DNA of 64,000 bases from positions 5,873 to 69,872 of the forward strand of contig DJYG01000035.1 in assembly GCA_002450015.1 (NCBI GenBank), in the 5' to 3' direction. The position numbers and the translations under genes are program-made. Positions 32,380-40,878 of the stretch are shown here, piece by piece. Below the pieces are notes generated by a model. That model did not search any database, was not told the origin of the DNA, and worked only from the letters and a program-made list of their open reading frames with translations. The stretch comes from Cyanobacteria bacterium UBA6984. Lineage in GTDB: Bacteria; Cyanobacteriota; Vampirovibrionia; Gastranaerophilales; Gastranaerophilaceae. Numbering within the stretch: position 1 is the first letter of the stretch; the number at the start of each line of letters is the position of its first letter.

Positions 32380-33396
32380 CTAATATTCTTCAGGCAAACC
32401 ATTTGGACGTAAAACATCTATTAAAATTTTACAAGCATCACCAGGATATAATTTGGCTTGTTCTCTGCCAAATTTATTTGCATCCATATCTCTATTTGCA
32501 TCTTTAATTTGTTCAATTACATTTTCACCTTCAAAAATAACTTTTCTTGTGCCTTCTTCAATTTCTCTTAGGAAACTTATGGCTTTTGCAATTTCTTCAC
32601 CAGCACCTCCTCTTTGTGTTGCCTCACAATTTGCTTTGGAATGGAAATATTTATCTGCATTTATAGTATTTGCATCACGCATATCATTATAATTTCTTGC
32701 AAAATCTCCTGCAGCATTATCCCATTGAGATGCCTCATCAATAATTTTTTGGCAAAAACTTTCATAAAGTTTTCCGGCTTTTGTTTTAATTTGATCAAAT
32801 AAGGATGCTAACATGTCTTTAATATCTTGTTGTAAATTTAGTGCCTCTTGTACAAGTTCATCAAATTCACTTGGTAAATCATCTAAACAATCACATGGTT
32901 CATCATTTTTATTTTTCTTTGGTCTATTTTCTGTCGTTTTTTCTGTACCTTCTCCTTCTTCAGCTCCATCAAATTCAACTATTTCAATATAGCATTTACA
33001 ATTTGGATGCAAAGAATCAGGTATATCATCTTCCAATGTGTATTGTGTACCGTCTAACGATGCGCAATCATCACATGTGTGTTCGCCAAATTCCGAATGC
33101 CAAACAAATACAGTATTAGTTACGCCACCTTTTAATACAACATTTGAAATATTATCAAATTCTTTTTGTGCATCATTATATAGTTCATTATCTTTTAATT
33201 TAAAATACCTGTAAGCAGATTTTCCAAGTTCATCAAAATTTGAATATTTTTTAAAAATTAAATTTTTATCTTTTGGTCTTACAATATCACTGTTATATAT
33301 TTTTAAAAGTTTTTCTTTAATCTCATTTATAATATTGAAAAATTTATTATCTTCTTTTTGTACTAAATTTATAAGTTCATTGCTTAATTTTGTCAT
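32380..33396 (-). CDS. MuF-type phage head protein with a C-terminal toxin-like domain
   Basis: The 338-residue protein has a MuF/phage head morphogenesis domain, seen as FVWHSEFGEHTCDDCASLDGTQYTLEDDIPDSLHPNCKCYIEIVEF (about residues 98-143), with the conserved Cys pairs and H-P-N-C-K-C end. After an acidic linker (about 145-175) and a helical region comes a distinct C-terminal domain: KYFHSKANCEATQRGGAGEEIAKA...SFLREIEEG...DMDANKFGREQAKLYPGDACKILIDVLRPNGLPEEY (about 248-338). Such domains, with AN..GR and C...L.P.GLP, occur at the tips of Rhs-like polymorphic toxins. MuF-toxin fusions are known in prophages. Two small membrane genes follow as candidate immunity. It follows the portal gene, the usual MuF position. 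Confidence 0.75.
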   Translation of the reverse strand: MTKLSNELINLVQKEDNKFFNIINEIKEKLLKIYNSDIVRPKDKNLIFKKYSNFDELGKSAYRYFKLKDNELYNDAQKEFDNISNVVLKGGVTNTVFVWHSEFGEHTCDDCASLDGTQYTLEDDIPDSLHPNCKCYIEIVEFDGAEEGEGTEKTTENRPKKNKNDEPCDCLDDLPSEFDELVQEALNLQQDIKDMLASLFDQIKTKAGKLYESFCQKIIDEASQWDNAAGDFARNYNDMRDANTINADKYFHSKANCEATQRGGAGEEIAKAISFLREIEEGTRKVIFEGENVIEQIKDANRDMDANKFGREQAKLYPGDACKILIDVLRPNGLPEEY

Positions 33397-33410
33397 AAAT
33401 TTTCCTTTCT

Positions 33411-33444
33411 GTAAAAAAAATCGGCGGTATTAAAAACCGCCGAT
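33411..33444 (-). terminator. Terminator-like hairpin between portal and MuF genes
   Basis: ATCGGCGGT (33420-33428) pairs with ACCGCCGAT (33436-33444); on the minus strand eight T follow. It would attenuate transcription between portal and MuF. Confidence 0.8.
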
Positions 33445-33473
33445 AAAATAGAATTAGTGAAGTGTTTTATAGA

Positions 33474-35135
33474 TTATAAAATTTGATTTTGACTTTCGTT
33501 TTGGACTAAGAAATTGTTTGCGTTTTCTATTCCGTATTGTTCAAGTGCAAATTTAAAACACTCTATCCAATTAATTTGCTGATTTACGGCAGGAACTTCC
33601 GCAAATGATTTAACTACTTCAAACAATTCTCTTGAACGTGTTTTTCTCTCTAAAGTAGCTTTTCTGTCACCGTAACGATAAATATAATTTGCGTTTCTGA
33701 CAGTATCATCAATTTCCAAAAACATTGGTTTCCCGTGTTCGTGAATACAAATTAATTCTCTGCCAAGCTTAAAGTTTGCAATAATTTCGGCTGTTTTTTC
33801 TACCATTGGAATAATTAATTTACGATTAATTGCGTCTAACAGCATATTTAATCTGGCGGTTTGACCTGATACAGAATATGTTAATTCTGTTGCTGTTCTG
33901 GCTTCGTTTTGTAAATTACCTGCCATATTTTTAAATATACCGGTTGCACTTTCGGTTGTTGTTTTAAAATAATTCAAGAAATCCCAGCCGTGCAAAGCAT
34001 TCTCAAAATTTAATGGTACAGGCGCTTGTGGCATTAATGCTGAATCATATTCAATTATTTTCCCCGGTTTTACGACTTGTTCTCCTTTAAAACAGCCTTT
34101 TGGTGCTAAGTAAGGAGGATTCATCATTAGTGAGAGTGCATCAAGTTGTTTATTTAATATTGTTGACGAAATATTATTTAAAATAAGTGCAACTTTCAGT
34201 GGAGAAATTCCTCTTTGGGTATCAGGATTTTTTATTATGTTTGCATATATAAATGGATTTATTACAAACGGATTATCTTCCATTCTTATTATTTCACATC
34301 TTCCTGCAACAACAATTAGTTGATTTTTTAAAATTTCTCCGTTTTCAAGCTCAATATCTCCCCAGTATTCAAGAATTTCAAGCTTGTTCCCATCAACAGC
34401 TTTATCTGCTTCAGAGTTTTTATTATTTTTATTTGAAATAATTGATTTTAAGTTTTCAATTTTTTCTTCTGTCAATAAATTATTTGCTTTATCTGCTATA
34501 ATATCGTGAATAGAAGAATATGTTCTGTAAATTTTTGCACAGCTGTCCCAATTATCTGTATTATTTTTATCAAAAACAAAATCTTCAGGTTTTATAAATT
34601 TTATTTTGGCATTGTCATAAATAACTTGTTCTTCTATAACAAAACCCGTTTCAGAAGGATTAACAAGCTGTTCTTCAATAGATTGAGGACGTCTTACGGT
34701 TCTTGTTTTTGTTGACCAACCGACAAAAATAGTGCTTTCTCCTGTTTCAACAATGCTGTCAATCATTTTTTCCATTTCTTCTTCAAGCTTCATTTGCTCA
34801 AAAGTGTTTACAAGCATTGCTTTTTGGCGATTCGCAAGCATTTGTGTTTGTGGTGTATTACCTGATACATCAAACATTGAATCTGGATGAGAATAAAGAT
34901 TTTCACTAATATGGGCTTTTAAAGTTTGAGCCAGTTCGTAAATATCTGGCAGTTGAATTTTTGTATGCCATTCGTTTACGGATGGAATGTTATTTGCATA
35001 AATAGCATTCTTAACAAGACGAATATCACTCAGTTGACTTCGTCTTGAATTTTCCATATCTTCATATTTTTGTGTGATTGAAGATGTTAAATACTGCATT
35101 TTGTCTGTTTTGTCTTGTTTTTTTAGTGTTTTCAT
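33474..35135 (-). CDS. Phage portal protein
   Basis: The portal forms the dodecameric DNA gate of the capsid. The 553-residue protein has portal-like features: N-terminal LPDIYELAQTLKAHISENLYSHPDSMFDVSG, a membrane-independent core with VIVGWSTKTR-like TIFVGWSTKT, the wing and stem region NPFIYANIIKNPDTQRGISPLKVALILNNISS, and a long C-terminal crown helix region. It resembles podovirus portal proteins rather than the HK97 type. It lies just downstream of toxin-like gene 1. Confidence 0.85.
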   Translation of the reverse strand: MKTLKKQDKTDKMQYLTSSITQKYEDMENSRRSQLSDIRLVKNAIYANNIPSVNEWHTKIQLPDIYELAQTLKAHISENLYSHPDSMFDVSGNTPQTQMLANRQKAMLVNTFEQMKLEEEMEKMIDSIVETGESTIFVGWSTKTRTVRRPQSIEEQLVNPSETGFVIEEQVIYDNAKIKFIKPEDFVFDKNNTDNWDSCAKIYRTYSSIHDIIADKANNLLTEEKIENLKSIISNKNNKNSEADKAVDGNKLEILEYWGDIELENGEILKNQLIVVAGRCEIIRMEDNPFVINPFIYANIIKNPDTQRGISPLKVALILNNISSTILNKQLDALSLMMNPPYLAPKGCFKGEQVVKPGKIIEYDSALMPQAPVPLNFENALHGWDFLNYFKTTTESATGIFKNMAGNLQNEARTATELTYSVSGQTARLNMLLDAINRKLIIPMVEKTAEIIANFKLGRELICIHEHGKPMFLEIDDTVRNANYIYRYGDRKATLERKTRSRELFEVVKSFAEVPAVNQQINWIECFKFALEQYGIENANNFLVQNESQNQIL

Positions 35136-35147
35136 TTTTACCTTTCC

Positions 35148-35828
35148 TTATTTTCTTCTGTAATAACCATTGACGTGTGTTCCGTCCTGTCTTTTGTAAT
35201 CATCAACCCAAATTAAATTCCCTCTTGAAACCATATTTTTTGCTTGATATTCTCTAGGAACTCCAAATTCTTTTAATTGTTTATGAATATAATTTTCAAA
35301 TTTTTGAAAATCATCAGTTGAGAGTTTTCCAATTTCTTCAGCGGTAAAAATTTTACCTTGAGGTAAATCAATATCATCTCCAATATTTGCAGCAAAACCT
35401 GTGTATTTTCTTTTGTCCGACGGGTGAGTAATAAGTTTCCCTGCTCTCATTCTCTCCATAACCTTTTTAGCTATTAGGTCGTCAATTTCTTCATTACTAT
35501 AATTTTTATTTTTTATTTCCTGTTTTATTTCTTCTCCGATTTCTCTACCAACAGCATTGTTCCATTTATCCATGTTTTCTTCACTTTTCGGTTGATTATT
35601 TAATCTTCCGTCTAATTCGTGCCAATCTCCTGCCAATTTACTGCCTGTTATACCAAGTTTAATAACTAAATCAGCTTGCATAAATGTATGTTTAAAAGCA
35701 TCCGCTTCATTATTCCAAGTGTCATGTTCACCTTTCCCAATTTCAAAACCATATATTTTTTGATATTTTTTAGTTTTAGCATATATTTCATTGTTATATT
35801 GTTTTATAAAATTATTATTGTTACTCAT
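35148..35828 (-). CDS. Toxin-like protein, array copy 1
   Basis: A 226-residue cytoplasmic-looking protein. The motif series GEHDTWNNEADAFKHTFMQAD (about 33-53), DWHELDGRLN, MDKWNNAVGREIGEEI (about 86-101) and an ending with DDYKRQDGTHVNGYYRRK resembles a family found at the C-terminus of polymorphic toxins (WNxADAFxH, HE, NNxVGR; I believe DUF6973, not checked). No membrane segment. The 3' 420 bases are almost identical to copy 2, the 5' part differs. It is divergent from a membrane protein gene with a 33-base gap. An active role as toxin is inference. Confidence 0.75.
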   Translation of the reverse strand: MSNNNNFIKQYNNEIYAKTKKYQKIYGFEIGKGEHDTWNNEADAFKHTFMQADLVIKLGITGSKLAGDWHELDGRLNNQPKSEENMDKWNNAVGREIGEEIKQEIKNKNYSNEEIDDLIAKKVMERMRAGKLITHPSDKRKYTGFAANIGDDIDLPQGKIFTAEEIGKLSTDDFQKFENYIHKQLKEFGVPREYQAKNMVSRGNLIWVDDYKRQDGTHVNGYYRRK

Positions 35829-35861
35829 CTTTATTTCCTTTCTTTGTGTTAAACTTTTGAT

Positions 35862-36254
35862 ATGAAGCTTAAAGAATATTTGTCTTTAAATGTTTTTTCG
35901 ATATTTGGTAATATATATTTATTGTTTTGTATTTTTGTGTTGACCGAATTTTTCGCACTAAATAGATTTAGCAGTTTGGAAAGTTTTCTAAAGTTATTAC
36001 ATCTTGAGTTTATTTTTCCGTCTTTAGAAAATTTATTTAATATCTTTAGCATATTTTTAGTTCTTAACACTATTCTTTTTTTATTGCTTGTGATGGAGTT
36101 TATATTAAATGTAACAAGACAAAAGACATTCCAATTAAAAAATAATTTTCATATAAATAAATTATTTTTTAATATTGGTTTTTTGTTTAACTGTATATTT
36201 AGTGTGCTATTCTTATATTTTATTTTTAAATTTAAAATTTATTTTCTTCTGTAA
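35862..36254 (+). CDS. Four-segment membrane protein paired with toxin-like copy 1
   Basis: A 130-residue protein with four hydrophobic stretches (about 10-31, 43-60, 62-85, 104-128). It runs opposite to the phage unit and starts 33 bases from the start of toxin-like copy 1, so they share a divergent promoter. Its N-terminus YLSLNVFSIFGNIYLLFCIF is similar to YYVLNVLSYFSLLGNIMYVF of the protein at 36980, so the two are paralogues. Its stop overlaps the end of copy 2 by 16 bases. Membrane immunity protein is the best guess. Confidence 0.7.
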   Translation: MKLKEYLSLNVFSIFGNIYLLFCIFVLTEFFALNRFSSLESFLKLLHLEFIFPSLENLFNIFSIFLVLNTILFLLLVMEFILNVTRQKTFQLKNNFHINKLFFNIGFLFNCIFSVLFLYFIFKFKIYFLL

Positions 36255-36928
36255 TAACCCTTGACGTGTGTTCCGTCCTGTCTTTTGTAATCATCAACCC
36301 AAATTAAATTCCCTCTTGAAACCATATTTTTTGCTTGATATTCTCTAGGAACTCCAAATTCTTTTAATTGTTTATGAATATAATTTTCAAATTTTTGAAA
36401 ATCATCAGTTGAGAGTTTTCCAATTTTTTCAGCGGTAAAAATTTTACCTTGAGGTAAATCAATATCATCTCCAATATTTGCAGCAAAACCTGTGTATTTT
36501 CTTTTGTCCGACGGGTGAGTAATAAGTTTCCCTGCTCTCATTCTCTCCATAACCTTTTTTGCAATAAGGTCGTCAATTTCTTCATCACTATAATTTTTAT
36601 TTTTTATTTCCTGTTTTATTTCTTCTCCAATCTTTCTACCAACTGCATTGTTCCATTTATCCATATTTTCTTCATCGTAGCTTTGAGAATAATATTTGTT
36701 ACCATTTCTCTCATGTAAATCTGCAAATATTTTACTTATGCTTGTACCATAAATTACCGTAGTACGAGCTTGCATAAATGCATGCTTAAACGCATCTGAT
36801 TCATTGTTCCAAGTTGAATGTTCTCCGGAACCAATATTAAATCCATATTTGTTTTGATATTCCAATGTTTTACTAAACATATATTCTTTAAATTTTTTAA
36901 ATTGTGGAAGAACTTCAATTAAATACAA
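36239..36928 (-). CDS. Toxin-like protein, array copy 2
   Basis: A 229-residue paralogue of copy 1. From about residue 85 (MDKWNNAVGRKIGEEI) to the end the two are nearly identical in protein and DNA, whereas residues 1-84 differ (GFNIGSGEHSTWNNESDAFKHAFMQARTTVIYGTSISKIFADLHERNG). The key WNN.(A/S)DAFKH, HE and NNAVGR residues are kept. It is divergent from a membrane protein gene, with 51 bases between. The abrupt change from near-identity to divergence points to recombination in the array. Confidence 0.75.
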   Translation of the reverse strand: MYLIEVLPQFKKFKEYMFSKTLEYQNKYGFNIGSGEHSTWNNESDAFKHAFMQARTTVIYGTSISKIFADLHERNGNKYYSQSYDEENMDKWNNAVGRKIGEEIKQEIKNKNYSDEEIDDLIAKKVMERMRAGKLITHPSDKRKYTGFAANIGDDIDLPQGKIFTAEKIGKLSTDDFQKFENYIHKQLKEFGVPREYQAKNMVSRGNLIWVDDYKRQDGTHVKGYYRRK

Positions 36929-36979
36929 TAAGTCGTTGTTCTTATTCTTTTTTACCTCCTTTTATGTTAATTTATTTTT

Positions 36980-37381
36980 ATGAACCAATTTTTATTAAGT
37001 AAATACTATGTTCTAAACGTATTATCATATTTTTCATTATTGGGAAATATTATGTATGTATTTGCATTTTTAATAATTAGAATTAAAACATCAAAATTCT
37101 GTATAGATGATTTTTCTTGTAATTTAATGCAATATACTTCATTTTCATTCAAGTATTATTTTTGGTTTTGCATTTTATTATTAATTTTTATTTTGGGAAC
37201 TTTAATAGAATTGCTCTTAATAAAATTAAGAGTAACAAAACCAATATTATCAATAAATACAAATATATTAAAAAAAATAATTTATATATTTTCTCTTTTA
37301 TTAGTACCTATTAGTTTTGCTTATTTAATTTTTATATTTTTGATTATTTATGCGATATTTGATACGATTAATAATATGTAA
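36980..37381 (+). CDS. Four-segment membrane protein paired with toxin-like copy 2
   Basis: A 133-residue protein with hydrophobic segments near 11-33, 54-77, 91-114 and 117-128 and a short loop with two Cys. It is a paralogue of the protein at 35862, in the same divergent position relative to its toxin-like neighbour. Its stop directly abuts the remnant copy 3. No family recognised; candidate immunity protein. Confidence 0.7.
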   Translation: MNQFLLSKYYVLNVLSYFSLLGNIMYVFAFLIIRIKTSKFCIDDFSCNLMQYTSFSFKYYFWFCILLLIFILGTLIELLLIKLRVTKPILSINTNILKKIIYIFSLLLVPISFAYLIFIFLIIYAIFDTINNM

Positions 37382-37541
37382 ATCAGCCTGCATAAAAGTA
37401 TGTTTAAAAGCATCCGCTTCATTATTCCAAGTGTCATGTTCACCTTTCCCAATTTCAAAACCATATATTTTTTGATATTTTTTAGTTTTTGCGTATATTT
37501 CATTGTTATATTGTTTTATAAAATTATTATTGTAACTTATA
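37381..37541 (-). pseudogene. 5' remnant of a third toxin-like copy
   Basis: About 160 bases match the first 160 bases of copy 1 (35668-35828) almost exactly and encode KTKKYQKIYGFEIGKGEHD and WNNEADAFKHTFMQAD. The start codon is changed (ATG to ATA) and the sequence stops matching at codon 53, where the 36980 gene ends. It is a non-functional piece showing that the array once held another copy. Confidence 0.85.
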
Positions 37542-38054
37542 TTTATTTTTTATAACAGAGTATATTAAAATATCCTGTGGCTTGCCGTTCTTCATTGTTT
37601 CAGATTTTAATTCTGCTTCAAATTTCATACCCGCAGTTTTGAGTATTGCGGCTGTTTTAAAATTTTCTTTGAAAATTTTTGCTTTTAACTTTTTAAAACC
37701 GTATTTTTTGAAACAATATCGAATAAATTTTTTTGCGGATTTTTTTGTAAATGCACCCCAATATTCAGGTTTAAAGCAAGTTGTTATTTCTGCAGAGTGT
37801 AATTTATTTTTATTTCCTATAATGTTTTCTAAAAATACAAAACCGGCAAATTGTTCGCTATCAAGTATTACCCAAAAAAAAGGATTACATTTTTCTACGG
37901 TTTTTATAATTTCATCAAGCAAATTATTGTCTGAGTAATCATCATTTAGGTATCTGTCAAATTTTTTGTAAAGATAGTATATATCTTCTAAAAATCCAAT
38001 ATTCTTATATAATTTTTTTTCTCTGTTTATTTTTAATTTTACAAATTTAATCAT
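37527..38054 (-). CDS. GNAT-family N-acetyltransferase
   Basis: A 175-residue protein with a GNAT core: NPFFWVILDSEQFAGFVFLENI, TTCFKPEYWGAFTKKSAKKFIRYCFKKYGFKKLKAKIF and NFKTAAILKTAGMKFEAELK, typical of the RimJ-like group. In this position it is a cargo (moron) gene of the phage. It overlaps the remnant copy 3 by about 15 bases. Substrate unknown; could modify a host protein or be an antitoxin-type acetyltransferase. Confidence 0.8.
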   Translation of the reverse strand: MIKFVKLKINREKKLYKNIGFLEDIYYLYKKFDRYLNDDYSDNNLLDEIIKTVEKCNPFFWVILDSEQFAGFVFLENIIGNKNKLHSAEITTCFKPEYWGAFTKKSAKKFIRYCFKKYGFKKLKAKIFKENFKTAAILKTAGMKFEAELKSETMKNGKPQDILIYSVIKNKYKLQ

Positions 38055-38113
38055 TTCTTGACTTTTTCCTTATCTAAATATAGAATTAAACCTATAAAGA
38101 ACAGGAGGTTAAA

Positions 38114-38575
38114 ATGGCAAATGAAGATTTAATTATGGCGCAATACAAACTGTATTCCGAATCAAAGGAAAAGTTTATTGATAGGGCTTTTACAACAAAT
38201 AAATTTTATATGATTTTTGTAGTTATTCTTATATTGCTTGTATTTATGTCTAATGGTCTTTCATTTGGCAGATTAACAGCTCCGTCTTTATTTGCTGTTA
38301 TTGGTATTATCTGTTGCTCATTATGGTGGTTGAATATGGATTCTTATAACAGTCTTATTAAAATCAAATTTTCAAAAGTTCTTGAAGAAATTGAAAAACA
38401 ATTACCAGTTCAACCATACGCTATGGAATATAAAGCATTACAAGATTTTCGCAATAACAAAAAAGGTTTTGTTTTTAGTGATATTCAAAAAGTTTTTGCA
38501 GTGTTTAGCTTTTTAATTTTCTTTATTATGTTATTAATGGAAATTATTCCAAGCTGTATTAGCTGCGGATTATAG
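38114..38575 (+). CDS. Membrane protein carried by the phage
   Basis: A 153-residue protein with hydrophobic segments about 29-45, 53-73 and 128-147 and an amphipathic N-terminal helix (LIMAQYKLYSESKEKFIDRAF). AGGAGG precedes the ATG. It runs opposite to the phage structural genes, like the two membrane proteins to its left, so it is a moron gene. The last 17 bases overlap the convergent gene at 38559. Confidence 0.72.
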   Translation: MANEDLIMAQYKLYSESKEKFIDRAFTTNKFYMIFVVILILLVFMSNGLSFGRLTAPSLFAVIGIICCSLWWLNMDSYNSLIKIKFSKVLEEIEKQLPVQPYAMEYKALQDFRNNKKGFVFSDIQKVFAVFSFLIFFIMLLMEIIPSCISCGL

Positions 38576-38927
38576 TTTCACAATACTCAAATTTTACAAA
38601 AGCATTATCAGTAGAAAAAACTTCTATGTCACCACGTAGAAGTTTTTCTCTTGTTAAATTGTCTAATCCTATGAGTGCTTCTGCTTGTATTCCATTTATA
38701 TAGCTTATTGTATTATTTTGTTTGTTGAATTTTTTAAAAACGGTATTTTTTCCAAAAATTTCATTTTTAGGTACTAATTTTAAATTATGGATTTTTTTTC
38801 GTTCAAATTTTGTAGATACTTTTTTAAACGCATCTTTAATTTCTTCTTTCATTTTAATTTTAATAAGTTCATCAATACTTTTGCCTGATAAAAGTGCATC
38901 TTCTATAATGTTTCTGTTATTTTTCAT
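38559..38927 (-). CDS. Phage protein of unknown function
   Basis: A 122-residue basic protein, helical in its first half (IIEDALLSGKSIDELIKIKMKEEIKDAFKKVSTKF), then beta-rich. AAGGAGA lies before the ATG; it starts 9 bases downstream of the small terminase gene and is probably co-transcribed. Not recognised. Confidence 0.7.
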   Translation of the reverse strand: MKNNRNIIEDALLSGKSIDELIKIKMKEEIKDAFKKVSTKFERKKIHNLKLVPKNEIFGKNTVFKKFNKQNNTISYINGIQAEALIGLDNLTREKLLRGDIEVFSTDNAFVKFEYCETIIRS

Positions 38928-38936
38928 AATATCTCC

Positions 38937-39365
38937 TTATATTTTTTTATCGTTTAAGTTGCTTATAGTAATAATTTTTGCTTCAAGGTGAGAATTTTGT
39001 TCGTCTTTATTAAACAGGTATTTACAGAGGCTATCAAGAGCTTTTAGAGCTGCCGAAGTATCTCGTAATTTTTTTTTGCCTGTTAAATTTCCTTCTTTGT
39101 CTAAAATATCTTCTTCTTCAAGAGAAAATTCTGCTATTTGCAGTAGCTTCTTTACAACATATCCTTTCTGTACGTGCAAAGTTTGTATCTGATTATTTAG
39201 TTGTAAATTTAATTCACGGATAATCGAATTTTTAGAAAGTAAAATTTCTGCAGTTTTTTTTAGATTTTTATCTTTATATCCTGCATTTTTTGCTGCTGTT
39301 TCACCATCAAGATTTTTCAAATATTCCGTGACAAATTTTTTTTGTTGTGCTGTTAATTTTTCCAT
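38937..39365 (-). CDS. Phage terminase small subunit
   Basis: TerS recognises phage DNA and loads TerL. The 142-residue protein has the Terminase_2-type start LTAQQKKFVTEYLKNLDGETAAKNAGYKD, a helix-turn-helix, followed by an oligomerising region and a Lys-rich tail. The gene is 7 kb from terL, with an array of cargo genes in between, which is unusual since the two are normally adjacent. Confidence 0.88.
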   Translation of the reverse strand: MEKLTAQQKKFVTEYLKNLDGETAAKNAGYKDKNLKKTAEILLSKNSIIRELNLQLNNQIQTLHVQKGYVVKKLLQIAEFSLEEEDILDKEGNLTGKKKLRDTSAALKALDSLCKYLFNKDEQNSHLEAKIITISNLNDKKI

Positions 39366-39488
39366 AATGTTAAGAGTTCTTAATATATTTGCCAGTGATA
39401 AATAAGCATATTATTATAATTATGCTATTTATATTTCGGCTAGTGTAAAATCTATTAGTAGGCAAAACTTTCAGTTTAGCCTATTTTT

Positions 39489-40130
39489 TTAGTTTCGTTT
39501 TAATATAATTTGAGGGGTTTGTTGCGCATCTATGCATAGTTTTGAACGCATTGTTGCAAGATTTTCTTTATACATATTCATCCAGTATGCAAATTTGCTA
39601 TATTGCGGATTTGCTTTTATTTTCATACAAGTCCCATAAACCAATAATGGCTCTACAAAAGGCTCTGGTATTAAAGATATATCCGTTTCCGTTTCAAGTC
39701 TTGATTTTTCATTATTTTGAGCATCTTTTACAAAGTTGTTAGTATAATAAATTATGTCAATTGTTTTTTCTCTGTCATATATAGGTAATAAAAGTTTATC
39801 ATTTAGAACACTATATTGCGCTAAATGTTTGTTTTCAGAAAATAAAAATTGTTCATAATTTGGAGTATAGAATAATTTTTTATTATCAATACTCAAAGTA
39901 TTAATTTTACCGTTTACTGTATTTAAAATTTCAGATGTTTTTGCCGGCAGTGTAATGGATTGTTTTCTTAACAAAAAATTCCAATTGTCAAACGTACAAA
40001 TCTCTGCATTTATTATATTTAAAATGTTTTTAATTTTAAGATGATCGTTTTTTACAAGGTCTTCAAATTTACTTACTTTTTTGTAATTTAATTCTACCAA
40101 GCATTTATTAATAATTTCAAGATAGTTCAT
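39489..40130 (-). CDS. Phage head-tail connector-like protein
   Basis: A 213-residue protein: helical N-terminus (NYLEIINKCLVELNYKKVSKFEDL...), then AEICTFDNWNFLLRKQSITL, beta-rich middle, and C-terminal helices (FVEPLLVYGTCMKIKANPQYSKFAYWMNMYKENLATMRSK). This plan is seen in podovirus head-tail adaptor or tail accessory proteins, such as the gp4 type of P22. AAAGGAAAA precedes the ATG. Its position between scaffold and terS supports a structural role; certainty is moderate. Confidence 0.6.
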   Translation of the reverse strand: MNYLEIINKCLVELNYKKVSKFEDLVKNDHLKIKNILNIINAEICTFDNWNFLLRKQSITLPAKTSEILNTVNGKINTLSIDNKKLFYTPNYEQFLFSENKHLAQYSVLNDKLLLPIYDREKTIDIIYYTNNFVKDAQNNEKSRLETETDISLIPEPFVEPLLVYGTCMKIKANPQYSKFAYWMNMYKENLATMRSKLCIDAQQTPQIILKRN

Positions 40131-40154
40131 ATTTTTCCTTTCTGTATTAAAGAA

Positions 40155-40179
40155 GCGGCAAGGTATTTTACCTTGCCGC
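40155..40179. other. Intergenic hairpin in the phage unit
   Basis: GCGGCAAGGTA/TACCTTGCCGC, 11-bp perfect stem with TTT loop, between scaffold and connector genes; only a weak T-rich run follows. Confidence 0.8.
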
Positions 40180-40187
40180 AGATAGTG

Positions 40188-40874
40188 CTACTTTATAAGT
40201 CCTTTTTTTAACTGTTCCATAATTTGACTTTCATTTTTTAAGAATTCAGCACTTGTCATTTTTCCGATTTGCTCACGCGTAAATGGAAGAGTATTCTTTT
40301 CGCCGCCTTTTGATTTTTGAGCATTTGCTTGTAGGCGCTGCTTAGCTGCGGAATTTGATTTTTCCAAATTTTCATCGTGCGCTGCTTTCTTTAAGTATCT
40401 TTCTATTGCTGATTTTTCAACTTGTTCAACAATTTTTGCGATTTTAGAAAGCTCATCTTTGTCAAATTGAACTTGCTCATTTTTTAAATAATTTAAAATC
40501 TCCGAACGTCCATCTGATGTGAAAAAATCAGGTTTTTCTTTTTCAAATTCTTTTAAAGCCGAATTATTATCAAAGTTTGTTTTAGGTTTATCTTCCGGCA
40601 TTGGGTGTTGTACATTATTTTCAAGTGCCGTCTTGATTATATGATTCAATAAATTTTGTCCTTGCTGCCGGTTAATAAGTCCTGAATTTAAAAGGTTTTG
40701 TAATCCGTTCAGGTTGGCTTTTAAATTATTTCTCAATCTTTGTTTTTGATCGTCTGTGTTGATTTTAGTATCAAGTTTTTCTTCGATTTGAGCTTTAATA
40801 TTTGAATTTTGTTCTTTAGCTTGTTCAACTTGTTCGGTTGAAGATGTTGTTTGTTCTTGTATTTCTTCTGACAT
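40188..40874 (-). CDS. Phage scaffolding-like protein
   Basis: A 228-residue, very hydrophilic protein of Gln/Glu/Lys-rich helices (EEIQEQTTSSTEQVEQAKEQ at the start; VEKSAIERYLKKAAHDENLE later) ending in a Lys-rich tail. High charge, coiled-coil character and position directly downstream of the capsid gene fit a scaffold, which guides capsid assembly. The ATG at 40874 follows GAGGA by 9 bases. Called from composition and position only. Confidence 0.75.
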   Translation of the reverse strand: MSEEIQEQTTSSTEQVEQAKEQNSNIKAQIEEKLDTKINTDDQKQRLRNNLKANLNGLQNLLNSGLINRQQGQNLLNHIIKTALENNVQHPMPEDKPKTNFDNNSALKEFEKEKPDFFTSDGRSEILNYLKNEQVQFDKDELSKIAKIVEQVEKSAIERYLKKAAHDENLEKSNSAAKQRLQANAQKSKGGEKNTLPFTREQIGKMTSAEFLKNESQIMEQLKKGLIK

Positions 40875-40878
40875 TTGT

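Noticed and set aside
32841..33119. Forward frames inside the MuF-toxin gene
   Set aside because: Antisense shadow of a well-supported gene, with no initiation signals.
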